From: Methylobacterium sp. J-070
GTDB taxonomy: Bacteria; Pseudomonadota; Alphaproteobacteria; Rhizobiales; Beijerinckiaceae
Length of the DNA: 64,000 nucleotides
Reading direction: 5' to 3'
Assembly (NCBI RefSeq): GCF_022829385.1
Contig: NZ_JAKSXX010000110.1
Coordinates: 92,961-156,960 of the forward strand
This document shows, piece by piece, positions 49,530 to 58,845 of this stretch. Numbering within the stretch: position 1 is the stretch's first letter; every line of letters starts with the position of its first letter. The translations under genes were made by a program, and so were the position numbers. The notes below the pieces were generated by a model. The model did no database searches, had not been told where the DNA came from, and saw nothing but the letters and a program-made list of their open reading frames with translations.

Positions 49530-49825
49530 TGGCTCTGACGCGCAGCTTCAGAGAAACCGTGAAGGCCCGGGCCGACCGCGACCCGGTGTTCCGCGCCGCG
49601 CTTCTGACGGAGGCCGTCGAACTGTTGTTGGCAGGGGAGGCGGAGAGCGGGAAGGCGCTGCTGCGCGACTGCGTCAACGCCACGCTCGGGTTCGAGCAGC
49701 TGGCGCAGGAGACGGGTTCGACCTCCGAGAGCCTGATGCGGATGCTCGGCCCGTCCGGCAACCCGACCGCCACCAACCTGTTCGCGATCCTGCGCAGCCT
49801 CCGGAAGGCCGTCGGCGCGAATTAG
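49529..49825 (+). CDS. higA: HigA-type antitoxin (helix-turn-helix)
   Basis: A 98-residue DNA-binding protein, whose ATG overlaps the stop of the toxin gene (TGATG). It matches the family of short antitoxins paired with HigB-like toxins: FRETVKARADRDPVFRAALL, then LAQETGSTSESLMRMLGPSG as the helix-turn-helix, and NLFAILRSLRKAVGA. It would repress the operon and neutralise HigB. As the toxin frame is broken, it may now be an orphan antitoxin. Confidence 0.87.
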   Translation: MALTRSFRETVKARADRDPVFRAALLTEAVELLLAGEAESGKALLRDCVNATLGFEQLAQETGSTSESLMRMLGPSGNPTATNLFAILRSLRKAVGAN

Positions 49826-49861
49826 GCGGTCACGGTCGCCCACTGAGAGCGGGCGTCGCCT

Positions 49862-50791
49862 TCAGGCCCCGAACACCGACCAGCCCATGCGCTGGGTCAG
49901 GCGCTCCAGGGCGACCCGGCCGAGATGGGAATTGCCCGCCGCGTCGAGCCCCGGCGACCAGACCGCGATCGAGGCCTTGCCGGGGGCCACCGCCAGGATG
50001 CTGCCGCCGACGCCGCTCTTGCCCGGCAGGCCGACCCGATAGGCGAATTCCCCCGAGCCGTCGTAGTGGCCGCAGGTCAGCATGATCGCGTTGATGCGCC
50101 GCGCCCGCTCGACCGAGACGACGTTGTGCCCGGTCGAGGGATTGCGGCCGTTATGGGCGAGGAACCGGCCCGCCATGGCAAGCTGGCGGCAGTTCATCGC
50201 GATGGCGCAGTGGTGGAAGTAGACGCCCAGGGTGTAGTCGACCGGATTGTCGAGGACCCCGAACGACTTCATGTAGTTGGCGAGCGCGGTATTGCGGTAG
50301 CCGGTGCGCTTCTCCGAGGCCGCCACCCGCTCGTCGATCGTGATCGTCGGGTCCTGGGCCAGGAACTGCATGAACCGCAGGATCTCGCCCAGCGCCTCCC
50401 GGGGCTCGTGGCCCGAGAGGATCACGTCGGTCACCGCGATGGCGCCGGCGTTGATGAACGGATTGCGCGGCACCCCGCGCTCGCGCTCCAGCTGGACGAT
50501 CGAGTTGAACGGGTTGCCCGAAGGCTCGCGGCCGACCCGCTTCCACAGCCGGTCGCCGACCATGCCGAGCGCCAGGGTGAGCGTGAACACCTTCGACACG
50601 CTCTGGATCGAGAACGGCGTCTCGCTGTCGCCGCCCGCGCAAACGCGGCCCTCGGCGTCGATCACCGCGATGCCGAACCGGTTCGGGTCGACCCGGGCCA
50701 GTTCGGGGATGTAGTCGGCGACCGCGCCCCGGTCGGTGCGCTGGGCCATCTCCTCGGAGATCTCCCGGATGACGAGGGCGAGGTCGGGCAC
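49862..50791 (-). CDS. glsA: glutaminase (serine-dependent beta-lactamase-like fold)
   Basis: A 309-residue enzyme hydrolysing glutamine to glutamate and ammonia. The catalytic SxxK motif is in [46 protein letters not shown], the catalytic tyrosine region and [16 protein letters not shown] complete the family pattern. The length is normal. Starts at GTG 50791 with no clear ribosome-binding site; an ATG 14 codons in (MAQRTDRG) lies within the conserved N-terminal region. In this genome it would act in nitrogen balance together with GlnD. Confidence 0.95.
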   Translation of the reverse strand: MPDLALVIREISEEMAQRTDRGAVADYIPELARVDPNRFGIAVIDAEGRVCAGGDSETPFSIQSVSKVFTLTLALGMVGDRLWKRVGREPSGNPFNSIVQLERERGVPRNPFINAGAIAVTDVILSGHEPREALGEILRFMQFLAQDPTITIDERVAASEKRTGYRNTALANYMKSFGVLDNPVDYTLGVYFHHCAIAMNCRQLAMAGRFLAHNGRNPSTGHNVVSVERARRINAIMLTCGHYDGSGEFAYRVGLPGKSGVGGSILAVAPGKASIAVWSPGLDAAGNSHLGRVALERLTQRMGWSVFGA

Positions 50792-51053
50792 GGTCGGGGC
50801 TCGGGCGTCGGGCGGCGTCGGAACCGGACCGGTCTGCGACGCCTCGGGTGATGCAAGTTCAGGTCCGGTCTTTGCGCGCGGGACCGCCGATCGGCACCGG
50901 TCCGGGCCGGCGGGCGGCGGCGTCCTGACCGATGCGCGCGCGACGCACCGGACGTCCCGTCAGCCGGACCGCAGCCCGGCCGGTAGAGCCGCGCGCGCGG
51001 TCCCGAGGCGGACCAGCGCGGGTCCCGCGGATGCGTCGCGCGACGAGTCCCGC

Positions 51054-52835
51054 TCAGGCGGCGGCGAGCGCCGTGCCCATGGATTCCTTCTTCATCAGCT
51101 CCCGGAAGAAGCCGTCGAGATGGGTCAGCTTGTCGGGCGAACCGTCCTGGGCGATGCGGCCGCCCTCCAGCACGACGATCCGATCGAAATCCTGCAGGGT
51201 CGACAACCGGTGCGCGATGGCGATGACGGTGCGGCCCTTCATGAGGTTCGCCAGGGCGTGACGGATCGCCTGCTCGGATTCGGCGTCCAGCGCCGAGGTC
51301 GCCTCGTCGAGGAGCAGGATCGGCGAGTTCTTGAGGATGGCCCGCGCGATGGCGATGCGCTGGCGCTGGCCCCCCGAGAGCTTGACGCCGCGGTCGCCGA
51401 CCATCGTGTCGAACCCCTCCGGCAGGGCCTGGATGAAGTCGGTGCAGTGGGCCGCCTCGGCGGCCTTCCAGACGTCCTCGTCGGTGGCGTCGGGCCGCCC
51501 GTAGCGGATGTTCTCGCGCAAGGACCGGTGGAACATCGACACGTCCTGCGGCACGACCGTGATCGCCTCGCGCAGGGACTCCTGGGTCACCCGGTCGATG
51601 TCCTGGCCGTTGATGCGGATCGCGCCGCTCTGCACGTCGTAGAAGCGCTGGATCAGCGAGAACAGGGTCGACTTGCCGCCGCCCGACTTGCCCACCAGGC
51701 CGACGCGCTGACCCGGCTCGATCACGAGGTCGAAATCGGTGAAGACCGGGCGCCCGTCCGGGTAGCTGAAGGCGACGTGCTCGAACTCGATCTTCGCGCC
51801 CTGGCCGGTGAGCGGCTCGGCTTCCGGATGGTCGACGAGGTCGTGGGGCTGGAGCAGCGTGTGCAGGGCCTCGGACAGGCGGGCGGTGTGCTGCGTCGCG
51901 TCCACCAGCGCCACCGCCAGATCGCGGGTGGCGGCGAGGATGCGGATGCCGAGGGTGCAGACAAGGACGACCTGGCCGTTGGTCGCCTCCTTGGCCTCCC
52001 ACATCTGGATCGCCCAGTAGAGCAGGCCGAAGACGGCGAGAACGGTGAGCACCGCGTGGACGATGCGCAGCTTCTCCAGGTAGAGGAGCGACGAGCGGCG
52101 GGCCCGCATCTCGGTGGCGATGGTGCCCTCGAAGCGCTGACCCTCGCGCTTGAACGCCGAGAAGGCCCGCACGAGCGACATGTTGCCGACGAGGTCGACC
52201 ATCTCGCCGTCGACGGACGCAGCCTTGGCGGCGAAGTCGTGGTGGAGCGGCTTGCCGGCCGAGGCCATCTTGAACATCAGCACGACGACCGCGGCGAAGA
52301 CGCCGGCCAAGATGGCCGCCATGGTGCCGTTGACCGTGGCGATGTAGCCGATCGACCCGAAGGCCGCGACGGTCGGCGGCATCACGTTGAACACGAACAT
52401 GTTCTCGACCGTGAAGATCGCGTTCGAGGTCGCCGTGATGCGCGATGCAAGGGTGCCGGGCTGCCGGTCGGAGAAGAAGGTCGGGGAGTGGCCGGTCAGG
52501 TGCCGGAACAGGTCGCGCCGGATGTCGCCGGTGATGCCTACGAAGGTGAAGGCGCCCGTCAGCGCCGCCACGCGCCAGAGCATGTTGTCGGCGGCGATGA
52601 AGGCGATCAGGACCGTCAGCGCGCTCCAGATCAGGGTGTTGCCCGGGCCCGGCCCCTTGGTCAGGGCATCGACCACGCCCTTGAGGGCATAGTCGGTGGA
52701 GACCGAGAAGCCGACGGCGCCCAGCACGGAAACCAGGATGACCAAGTGCGGCAGCCAGCGGCGGCGGAGATACCGGCCGACGAAGGCGAAGGGCCTGTCG
52801 GCGTATCGGTGCAGCTCTTCCATCGCGGTGACCAT
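51054..52835 (-). CDS. ABC-type exporter, fused permease-ATPase (ABCB/MsbA type)
   Basis: A 593-residue half-transporter. Six hydrophobic helices occupy about residues 25-320 (LPHLVILVSVLGAVGFSV, IGYIATVNGTMAAILAG among them). The ATPase has Walker A GLVGKSGGGKST, signature LSGGQRQRIAIARA, Walker B ILLLDEATSALD and the switch His in AIAHRLSTL. It homodimerises or pairs to export lipids, peptides or drugs. The substrate is unknown. Start chosen at ATG 52835; another ATG lies at 52823 (MEELHRY) and an upstream ATG at 52880, without better ribosome sites. Confidence 0.9.
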   Translation of the reverse strand: MVTAMEELHRYADRPFAFVGRYLRRRWLPHLVILVSVLGAVGFSVSTDYALKGVVDALTKGPGPGNTLIWSALTVLIAFIAADNMLWRVAALTGAFTFVGITGDIRRDLFRHLTGHSPTFFSDRQPGTLASRITATSNAIFTVENMFVFNVMPPTVAAFGSIGYIATVNGTMAAILAGVFAAVVVLMFKMASAGKPLHHDFAAKAASVDGEMVDLVGNMSLVRAFSAFKREGQRFEGTIATEMRARRSSLLYLEKLRIVHAVLTVLAVFGLLYWAIQMWEAKEATNGQVVLVCTLGIRILAATRDLAVALVDATQHTARLSEALHTLLQPHDLVDHPEAEPLTGQGAKIEFEHVAFSYPDGRPVFTDFDLVIEPGQRVGLVGKSGGGKSTLFSLIQRFYDVQSGAIRINGQDIDRVTQESLREAITVVPQDVSMFHRSLRENIRYGRPDATDEDVWKAAEAAHCTDFIQALPEGFDTMVGDRGVKLSGGQRQRIAIARAILKNSPILLLDEATSALDAESEQAIRHALANLMKGRTVIAIAHRLSTLQDFDRIVVLEGGRIAQDGSPDKLTHLDGFFRELMKKESMGTALAAA

Positions 52836-53027
52836 TCCGTATTCGCGCGGCTTTGGCTTACAGGCCGAGGCGGAGTGCAACGCGGGCGCAGTCTGACCCG
52901 CAGCGGCAACGCGAGAGCGTTGCCATATGTTTCACCCGACTGCACTCGCGATGCGCTTTTACCTGGACAATGTGAACGCCGCTTGAGCGGCGCGGAAACA
53001 TGCAAGCGAATCCGATGCCGCGGCCGG

Positions 53028-54287
53028 TCAGGCCGCGGGCTCCGCCTGACGCGTCTCCGGCATGATCAGCGCCACCAGCATGAAGGCCGCGAAGCCCACG
53101 ACGGCCAGACCCAGGAAGGCGCTGTGGCTGCCGAGACGGTCGGCCATAATCCCGGCCAGCGAGGTCGAGAGGGCGGCGCCGATGCCCATTGCGGTGCCCA
53201 CGGCCCCTAGGGCCAGGTTGAAGCGCCCGGTTCCACGGGTGAGGTCCGAGACGATGAGGGGCACCATCACGCCGAGGACCGAGGCCGAGATCCCGTCGAG
53301 GACCTGGATGACGACCAGGCCGTAGGGGTTCGTCGTATAGGCGAGCAGGAGGCCCCGGACGGGGAGCGCGGCGAAGCCGAACAGCAGCACGGGGTAGCGG
53401 CCGAACCGCTCCGCCGCCCGGCCGACCGCGGGGGCGCTGACGGCCAGGACCGCCTGCGGGACCATGATGCAGGCCGCGACGAGGGCGGTCGCGGTCTCGC
53501 TCGCCCGCAGGGTCAGGACGCTGCCCACCAGCGGCAGCATCGCGGCGTTGGCGAGGAAGAACAGCACCATGCAGGCCGAGAAGGACAGCAGCCCGCGGTT
53601 GGTCAGCAGCGCCCGCACCCCCTCTTGTCCAGAAGGCGGCGACGCCTCGGCCGGCGGCGCCTCGCGCAACACCCCCGGATCGATGTCCTGGGCCCGGATG
53701 CGGGCGAGGGCGATGATCGTCGGCACGACGAGGGCGGCCGTCAGGTAGAACACCGCGCCGTTCGAGAGGTAGTAGCCGATGGCGCCCATCCCGGCGGCGC
53801 CCAGGGCGTTGCCGAGCGCCGCGAAGCTCGCGTTGCGGCCGAGGCGCTCGCCCGCCCGGGCGCGCCCGACGAGGCCGATGCTGATCGCCGCGATGGCCGG
53901 CGTCAGCACGCAGCTGGCCGCGGAATGGATCGCCATCGCCAGGAGGACGACCAGAAAGCTCGGCCAGACCGCCAGGGCGAAGGCGCTCCCCGAGATGCCG
54001 AGGACCGCCACCGCGGCGGCGAAGCGCTTCGAGCGCACCACGTCGACGAACGCCCCCCCGGGCACCTGCCCGAGGAGCGCGACGAGGCTGCCGACGGTCA
54101 GGGCGAAGCCGATGTCGGACTGGGTCCATTTGGCCTGCGAGAAATAGACCGCCAGGAACGGCCCGAAGCCGGTCTGCAGGTTGGCGACGAAGAACGCGAA
54201 GGCGTCGAGGCCGTGGCGGCTCGCCGCCGTGATCGCGCGCCCGGAGGCGGTTCCGGCCGGCGGCGCCGGATCGCGCGGGCGCTCCAT
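53028..54287 (-). CDS. MFS transporter (12 TM)
   Basis: A 419-residue carrier. AAGGA seven bases before ATG 54287 decides the start; the upstream open frame is an Arg/Pro-rich shadow. The first helix region reads GLDAFAFFVANLQTGFGPFL. The motif A equivalent in loop 2-3 is GQVPGGAFVDVVRSKRF, and the C-half repeats it as GRAAERFGRYPVLL. The pattern fits DHA1-like drug or metabolite exporters of unknown substrate. It lies between the ABC exporter and a PRC-barrel gene on the same strand. Confidence 0.86.
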   Translation of the reverse strand: MERPRDPAPPAGTASGRAITAASRHGLDAFAFFVANLQTGFGPFLAVYFSQAKWTQSDIGFALTVGSLVALLGQVPGGAFVDVVRSKRFAAAVAVLGISGSAFALAVWPSFLVVLLAMAIHSAASCVLTPAIAAISIGLVGRARAGERLGRNASFAALGNALGAAGMGAIGYYLSNGAVFYLTAALVVPTIIALARIRAQDIDPGVLREAPPAEASPPSGQEGVRALLTNRGLLSFSACMVLFFLANAAMLPLVGSVLTLRASETATALVAACIMVPQAVLAVSAPAVGRAAERFGRYPVLLFGFAALPVRGLLLAYTTNPYGLVVIQVLDGISASVLGVMVPLIVSDLTRGTGRFNLALGAVGTAMGIGAALSTSLAGIMADRLGSHSAFLGLAVVGFAAFMLVALIMPETRQAEPAA

Positions 54288-54388
54288 CGCCGGATCCTTC
54301 AGGCGGACGGGACGGGACCGGGGATCCTGCCGGGACACCTCGCGCTCGCGGGCGGCGGCGGCGGGTCTGACCTTCAATCGGGCCACCG

Positions 54389-55111
54389 TCATTTATCCGG
54401 CGCCTTCTCCGGAGGGGTGGCGGGCGCGGCCGGGGCAGTCGCGGCGGGCGCGGCAGGAGCCGGCTGCGTCCCGGAGGGGGCGATGCCGGCCGGCGCTGCG
54501 GCGGCCGGGCTCGCCGCCTGGTCACCCTCGGCGGCGGGGGCGGCCGGACTCGCCGGGCCGAGAACCACGATCGGCTCGCCGGCCTTGTACTCGGGCGAGA
54601 CACGGACTTGGTTGCGCGTCAGTGCCACGGACAGTTTCCGCTCCTTGCCGCCGTCGGCGGCGAAGCGCAGGGCGCGCCAATCCACCGCGATCTTCCGGGT
54701 GCCGACGCCGAGGAAGCCGCCGAAATCGATGATCGCGGCCCGGGGATGGCCGTCCTTGTCGATGATGATGTCGATGACGCGCCCGAGTTCGTCGCCTCCG
54801 GCACTGCGCACGCTGCGGCCGAGCAGGCTCTCGTAGTCCTGCGTGTCGAGGACCGTCGCCGGGGTGCCCTGCTGCTGGGCCTGCGGCGCCGGGATCGGCG
54901 TCACCGGGGCGGCCGGCGGGGTAGCGGGCGCGGCGGCGGAGGGGGGCGCGAGAGACTGGGGCGCGGCTTGGGTGTTCGGAGACGGCGCGGCGGCCGGGGC
55001 CTGCGGCTGGCCGGACGCGCCCTCGCTTCCGCCGGGCTGGACCTGCGCCGCGGCTCCCGATGCCCACAGGGCGAGCGACACGGCCGCGATCATCCGGATG
55101 GTTCTGAACAC
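54389..55111 (-). CDS. exported PRC-barrel domain protein
   Basis: A 240-residue protein with an N-terminal signal peptide (MIAAVSLALWASGAAAQ). A Pro/Ala/Gln-rich linker follows, then a PRC-barrel domain at about residues 90-175 (YESLLGRSVRSAGGDELGRV, then IDFGGFLGVGTRKIAVDW) and a long Ala/Pro-rich tail. PRC-barrels occur in RimM and in photosynthetic reaction centre subunit H, and in many exported alphaproteobacterial proteins of unknown role. The low-complexity ends suggest a periplasmic or surface protein. A second PRC-barrel gene lies 0.8 kb to the right. Confidence 0.83.
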   Translation of the reverse strand: MFRTIRMIAAVSLALWASGAAAQVQPGGSEGASGQPQAPAAAPSPNTQAAPQSLAPPSAAAPATPPAAPVTPIPAPQAQQQGTPATVLDTQDYESLLGRSVRSAGGDELGRVIDIIIDKDGHPRAAIIDFGGFLGVGTRKIAVDWRALRFAADGGKERKLSVALTRNQVRVSPEYKAGEPIVVLGPASPAAPAAEGDQAASPAAAAPAGIAPSGTQPAPAAPAATAPAAPATPPEKAPDK

Positions 55112-55402
55112 GCTTCGTCCTCTGAGGAAGGGTCGGGTCAGGCCGGTACGCCGACGCGACCGCGACCGAGTCGGCCGGGTTGAGGTCCGCCATCGGCAGG
55201 AGGCCGCCCGCGGTCAGCGGTCGTGGCGCAGGACCTGGGCGAAGTTATGGACCCACTGGTCCAGGCCGCAAGGTTCGGGCCGCCACGGGCCGGACGGTCG
55301 GCCGCAGCTCTGTCTGGTTTTCGCCGCATCGCCAGCGTAGAGAGCGGATTAAAGCCCATGCGAGCCGCGGACAGCACCGCGGCCCCTTGCGAGGACCATA
55401 CG

Positions 55403-55810
55403 ATGTCGCCCCTTCCCCCGTCGAAAAGCGCCGCGGCGCGCGGATTCGTGCTCGCCACCGTGCTGGCCGGCCTGATGGCGGGTTGCCAGGCCCTGGGCGG
55501 GGGCGGCGGCGTGATGCCGGATACGCAGGTCGGGCCGCCGCCCTCTCTGCGGAGCTCCCTGCCCAATCGCGAGGCGCGCAATGCGGGGGTCGATGCCGAC
55601 GGCCAGCCGCTCCAGACCGCGCCGACGAGGCAGCTCGCCATCCCCAAGAGTGCCGGCACCGGGACGCGCTCGGCGGACGCGGGCGACAGGCGGATCCGCC
55701 GCGAGGACCTCGACGGCGGCAACGCCGCGGTGGGCGGCAGCGGCAGCGGCGGTGCCATGGGCCCGATGCTCTCTCCGGGCGGCAGCGTCGGCCTCGGCGG
55801 CAAGTTCTAG
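55403..55810 (+). CDS. small predicted lipoprotein
   Basis: A 135-residue protein. GAGGA seven bases ahead supports ATG 55403. The signal peptide ends in a lipobox (FVLATVLAGLMAGC), with the lipidated Cys at about residue 30. The mature part is Gly/Ser-rich and probably disordered (GGSGSGGAMGPMLSPGGS near the end), and I recognise no domain. It is probably anchored in the inner or outer membrane. It is divergent from the upstream PRC-barrel gene and convergent with the downstream one. Confidence 0.65.
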   Translation: MSPLPPSKSAAARGFVLATVLAGLMAGCQALGGGGGVMPDTQVGPPPSLRSSLPNREARNAGVDADGQPLQTAPTRQLAIPKSAGTGTRSADAGDRRIRREDLDGGNAAVGGSGSGGAMGPMLSPGGSVGLGGKF

Positions 55811-55878
55811 AGGCAAGTTCCAGCGGAACGGGCCCGGGGCGCACGTCGCCCCGGCTCGGGAGGCGGCGACGCGGCCCG

Positions 55879-56313
55879 TCAGGCCGTCGGCGCCCGTCCG
55901 CCGTAGAAGCCCTCGATCCGCCCGCCATAGGTCGGGTCGGCGAACCCGTCCTCGCCCGCTCCGTGGCTGGGCGCTCCAGCGAGGCCGGCCGGGTCGATGT
56001 CGATCACGTAGCCGCCCAGCTCGGTGCTGTAGGTCAGCGCCTTCCAGGGCAGCGGATGGTGGTTCTCGCCGAGCCCCAGGAAGCCGCCGAAGGCCAGCAC
56101 CGCGTAGGCGACCTGTCCCGAGATCTTGTCGACCATGAAATTGTGGACGGCACCGAGGTGGCGGCCGCTCCGGTCGTAGACCGCCGTTCCCTCGACCTTG
56201 TTGGAGGCGATCAGCCGGCTGGTCTCGTCGATGGCGATCCCGGGTCCGGCGGGGTCGAGTTCCAGGCTGCCGGGTTTCCTCACGGCGCGCTCGGTGGGCA
56301 GGTCCGTCGGCAT
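55879..56313 (-). CDS. cytosolic PRC-barrel domain protein
   Basis: A 144-residue protein with a PRC-barrel spanning roughly residues 35-125 (SRLIASNKVEGTAVYDRSGR, then YAVLAFGGFLGLGENHHPLPW). The FGGFLG block matches the other PRC-barrel protein in this region. GGGAG before ATG 56313 supports the start; there is no signal peptide, unlike the exported relative at 54.4 kb. Function unknown; PRC-barrels often mediate protein contacts. Confidence 0.83.
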   Translation of the reverse strand: MPTDLPTERAVRKPGSLELDPAGPGIAIDETSRLIASNKVEGTAVYDRSGRHLGAVHNFMVDKISGQVAYAVLAFGGFLGLGENHHPLPWKALTYSTELGGYVIDIDPAGLAGAPSHGAGEDGFADPTYGGRIEGFYGGRAPTA

Positions 56314-56438
56314 ACGCACTCCCGGGTGATGGACGCGGCGGGACGGCATGTCGGTGTCCCTGCGGACTAAGCGGGTCGGCCGACGCAGGTTCCGCAGGCT
56401 TCGGGTCGGGGCGCCCGGTCCCGGCCCTCGATTACGCG

Positions 56439-56924
56439 TCAGACATCGGCCGGCATCCCGGCATCGGCGCGCCGTTCGTTGATCCGGTCGCGGACCGCGC
56501 GGTTGGCGAGCAGCATCTCGATGCCGAAGGCCACGAGGGCGCACAGCGTGCACAGGATCGCGGATCCGAACAGGCCGAACAGCAGGGTGGCCACCGTGCT
56601 GTCGCGCAGGGCTCCGACGAACAGCGTCAGCACCGACCCGCAGGTCGCGACGCCGCCGAGGGCGGCCAGGAACACGGCGGCGTCGAGGGCGAGCGAGCGC
56701 AGGTGCAGCCGGTCGAGGCGGCGGCCCAGCAGGCGCCGCTCCGCATCCCCCGCACCGGCGAGCAGGCTCGAGACACGCTCGGCCTGGTCCGCCACGCGGG
56801 CAAGCCGGGCGCCGAAGACGTTGAGCAGCGTCGCGATCCCGGACAGCAGGAACACGGGGCTCAGCGCCACCTGGACCACGTGGGCGGTGCTCTCGAGAGC
56901 CGCGGGGAGGATCGGGTCGGTCAT
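56439..56924 (-). CDS. DUF2721-family membrane protein
   Basis: A 161-residue protein starting MTDPILPAALESTAHVVQVA. LSPVFLLSGIATLLNVFGARLARVADQAE (cut to SPVFLLSGIATLLNVFGARL) is the DUF2721 core. Three or so membrane helices follow (AVFLAALGGVATCGSVLTL, VATLLFGLFGSAILCTLCAL). The family is uncharacterised. The ATG 56924 fits; the open frame upstream is a shadow. Confidence 0.85.
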   Translation of the reverse strand: MTDPILPAALESTAHVVQVALSPVFLLSGIATLLNVFGARLARVADQAERVSSLLAGAGDAERRLLGRRLDRLHLRSLALDAAVFLAALGGVATCGSVLTLFVGALRDSTVATLLFGLFGSAILCTLCALVAFGIEMLLANRAVRDRINERRADAGMPADV

Positions 56925-56973
56925 GCGCCCCGGCAGATGCACCGGGCCGAGGCGAGGGGCAATCCCGCCGGCC

Positions 56974-57096
56974 TCAGAGCAGGCCGCGTCCCGGTTCCGG
57001 CCCGGTAGCAGCCGGCTCCGCACGAACGCCGAGCCCCAGCGCCATGACGAGGCCGGTGGCGAGCAGCAGCGCGAGGGTGAGGGCTGGAGCAAACAT
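56974..57096 (-). CDS. possible 40-residue membrane or secreted peptide
   Basis: A small open frame of 40 residues starting MFAPALTLALLLATGLVMAL, with a hydrophobic helix followed by a short polar tail. A CAGG at the usual distance is a weak ribosome-binding site. It is too short to match a family, and could equally be a leader of the DUF2721 operon or a chance frame. It lies 50 bp upstream of the DUF2721 gene. Confidence 0.3.
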   Translation of the reverse strand: MFAPALTLALLLATGLVMALGLGVRAEPAATGPEPGRGLL

Positions 57097-57339
57097 GCCT
57101 GTACTTCAGGCGCAGGATTGTTAAGAGCAGGTTTCGCGCCCGCGGATCCGGCCAATAATCTTTCGGACCGCGCCGACCGGCGGCTTCCAGCGTGGATTTC
57201 CGCGCCTGCCTTGTGGATGAGAGCGCCGCAGAGGCAATTTCCCCTTGGAACGGCGGCGGCACCGCTTAGTTGCTGCTATGCTGGCTCGGCCGCGGGGCGA
57301 TCATGCCCTGGCCTGCGGCCCGAGAACCGGAGGAAGTTT

Positions 57340-57699
57340 ATGGCCACGAAGACCGAGAAGGCTGCACCGAAGGCGGCCAAGACCACGAAGCCCGAGGCGA
57401 AGGCCGCTCCGGCCAAGGCTGCGAAGCCCGCCGCCCCGAAGGCCGCCGGCACGAAGCCGAACGCCCTGCAGCAGCCGCTGAAGCCCTCGGCCGACCTCGG
57501 CGCGATCGTCGGCACCAGCCCGCTCCCGCGTGGCGAGGTGGTCAGCAAGGTTTGGGATTACATCAAGAAGCACAACCTTCAGAATCCCGAGAACAAGCGC
57601 GAGATCATGGCCGACGACAAGCTCAAGAAAGTCTTCGGCAAGGACAAGTGCTCGATGTTCGAGATGAACAAGCACCTCGCGGCCCACCTGAAGGCCTGA
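57340..57699 (+). CDS. SWIB/MDM2-domain protein with Ala/Lys-rich N-terminal tail
   Basis: A 119-residue protein; GGAGGAAG precedes ATG 57340. Residues 1-40 are almost pure Ala/Lys/Pro (MATKTEKAAPKAAKTTKPEA), resembling histone H1-type tails. Residues 46-119 form a SWIB domain (VVSKVWDYIKKHNLQNPENK, KKVFGKDKCSMFEMNKHLAA). In bacteria this combination is known from Chlamydia and some alphaproteobacteria, and its role there is uncharacterised; a nucleoid or transcription-associated role is inferred from the tail. A hairpin follows at once (57707-57748). Confidence 0.9.
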   Translation: MATKTEKAAPKAAKTTKPEAKAAPAKAAKPAAPKAAGTKPNALQQPLKPSADLGAIVGTSPLPRGEVVSKVWDYIKKHNLQNPENKREIMADDKLKKVFGKDKCSMFEMNKHLAAHLKA

Positions 57700-57706
57700 T
57701 CGCACC

Positions 57707-57748
57707 CTAGAGCCAGGCCCGGCGCGTCGCCCGGGACGTCGGCTCTAG
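57707..57748 (+). terminator. candidate terminator hairpin after the SWIB gene
   Basis: CTAGAGCC (57707-57714) pairs perfectly with GGCTCTAG (57741-57748), and an inner stem CCCGG/CCGGG (57718-57722, 57731-57735) adds stability. It begins eight bases after the stop. There is no T-tract. Confidence 0.5.
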
Positions 57749-57974
57749 GAGCGTCGGCGCTCCGCCTGTCGGAACCGACGGGCGCCATCGTGTCGAGGGT
57801 CGCCGCAGGCGGGAGCCCGGAATCCAGAGCCGCAGGTGCCCTCGGATGAGGCGGGCTGGCCCGTCTCGATCGGGAGCGTGCCGGCGGCTTCGGATTCCGG
57901 GCTGCGCCGCGCGGGCCTGTCTCGAACTGGCGTCCCCGGCCTCGATCCGGGGATCGTCCGGTCGGCCTGGTCGT

Positions 57975-58772
57975 TCAGGCCAGGCCCTGTAGGACGCCCC
58001 CGTCCACGCGCACCGCCGACCCGGTGGTGGCGCTCGCCGCGGGGCTGCAGAGATACGCGACGAGGTTCGCCACCTCCTCCACCCGCGCGAGGCGCCGGAT
58101 GAGCGAGGACGGACGGTGCTCGGCGACGAACGCCCGCCCCATGGCGTCGAGGTCGGCGTCGGCCTGTCCGCCGGCCATCTGCGTCATGAACTCCGCCACG
58201 CCCTCGGACAGGGTCGGGCCCGGGAGCACGCTGTTCACGGTCACGCCTGAGCCGGCCACCGTCTGGGCGAGGCCGCGGGAGATCGCCAGCTGGGCAGTCT
58301 TGGTCATCCCGTAATGGACCATCTCGGTCGGCGTGTTGATGCCCGACTCGCTTGAGATGAAGATCACCCGGCCCCAGCCGCGCTCCGCCATGCCGGACGC
58401 GTAGGCGCGGGACAGGCGCACGCCGCTCATCACGTTGACGTCGAAGAAGCGCTGCCAGTCGGCGTCCGGGATCTCGAAGAACGGCTTCGGCTCGAAGATC
58501 CCGGTGTTGTTGACCAGGATGTCCACCGCTGGCAGGGCCCGGACCAGGGCATCGACACCCTCGGCGGTGGAGACGTCGCCCGGAGCCGCGAAGGCGCGGC
58601 CGGATTTCGCTTCCCCCCGGAGCTTCGCCAGCGCGGCCTCGACGCGCTCGGGGGTGCGGCCGTTGATGCCGACCTCGGCGCCGAGGTCGCAGAGTTCCCT
58701 GGCGATGGCGTAGCCGATGCCGACGGTCGAGCCGGTGACGAGGGCCTTCCGGCCGGTGAGATCGAGATCCAT
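57975..58772 (-). CDS. SDR-family oxidoreductase
   Basis: A 265-residue short-chain dehydrogenase, of normal length. The nucleotide motif is TGSTVGIG (near residue 14), NNTGIF is the NNAG-equivalent, and the active site is in MVHYGMTKTAQLAI (Tyr-x-x-x-Lys), with Ser in ISSESG. The C-terminal GSAVRVDGG is typical of the classical SDR family. It probably interconverts an alcohol and ketone with NAD(P); the substrate is unknown. Lies downstream of a strong hairpin that follows the exporter gene. Confidence 0.9.
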   Translation of the reverse strand: MDLDLTGRKALVTGSTVGIGYAIARELCDLGAEVGINGRTPERVEAALAKLRGEAKSGRAFAAPGDVSTAEGVDALVRALPAVDILVNNTGIFEPKPFFEIPDADWQRFFDVNVMSGVRLSRAYASGMAERGWGRVIFISSESGINTPTEMVHYGMTKTAQLAISRGLAQTVAGSGVTVNSVLPGPTLSEGVAEFMTQMAGGQADADLDAMGRAFVAEHRPSSLIRRLARVEEVANLVAYLCSPAASATTGSAVRVDGGVLQGLA

Positions 58773-58845
58773 GGCGCTCTCCCGTACGTGATCCATTGCG
58801 TCAACGCGTGCCCGCCCGGTCGGTGGCACGCCGGTCCTGTCTCGA

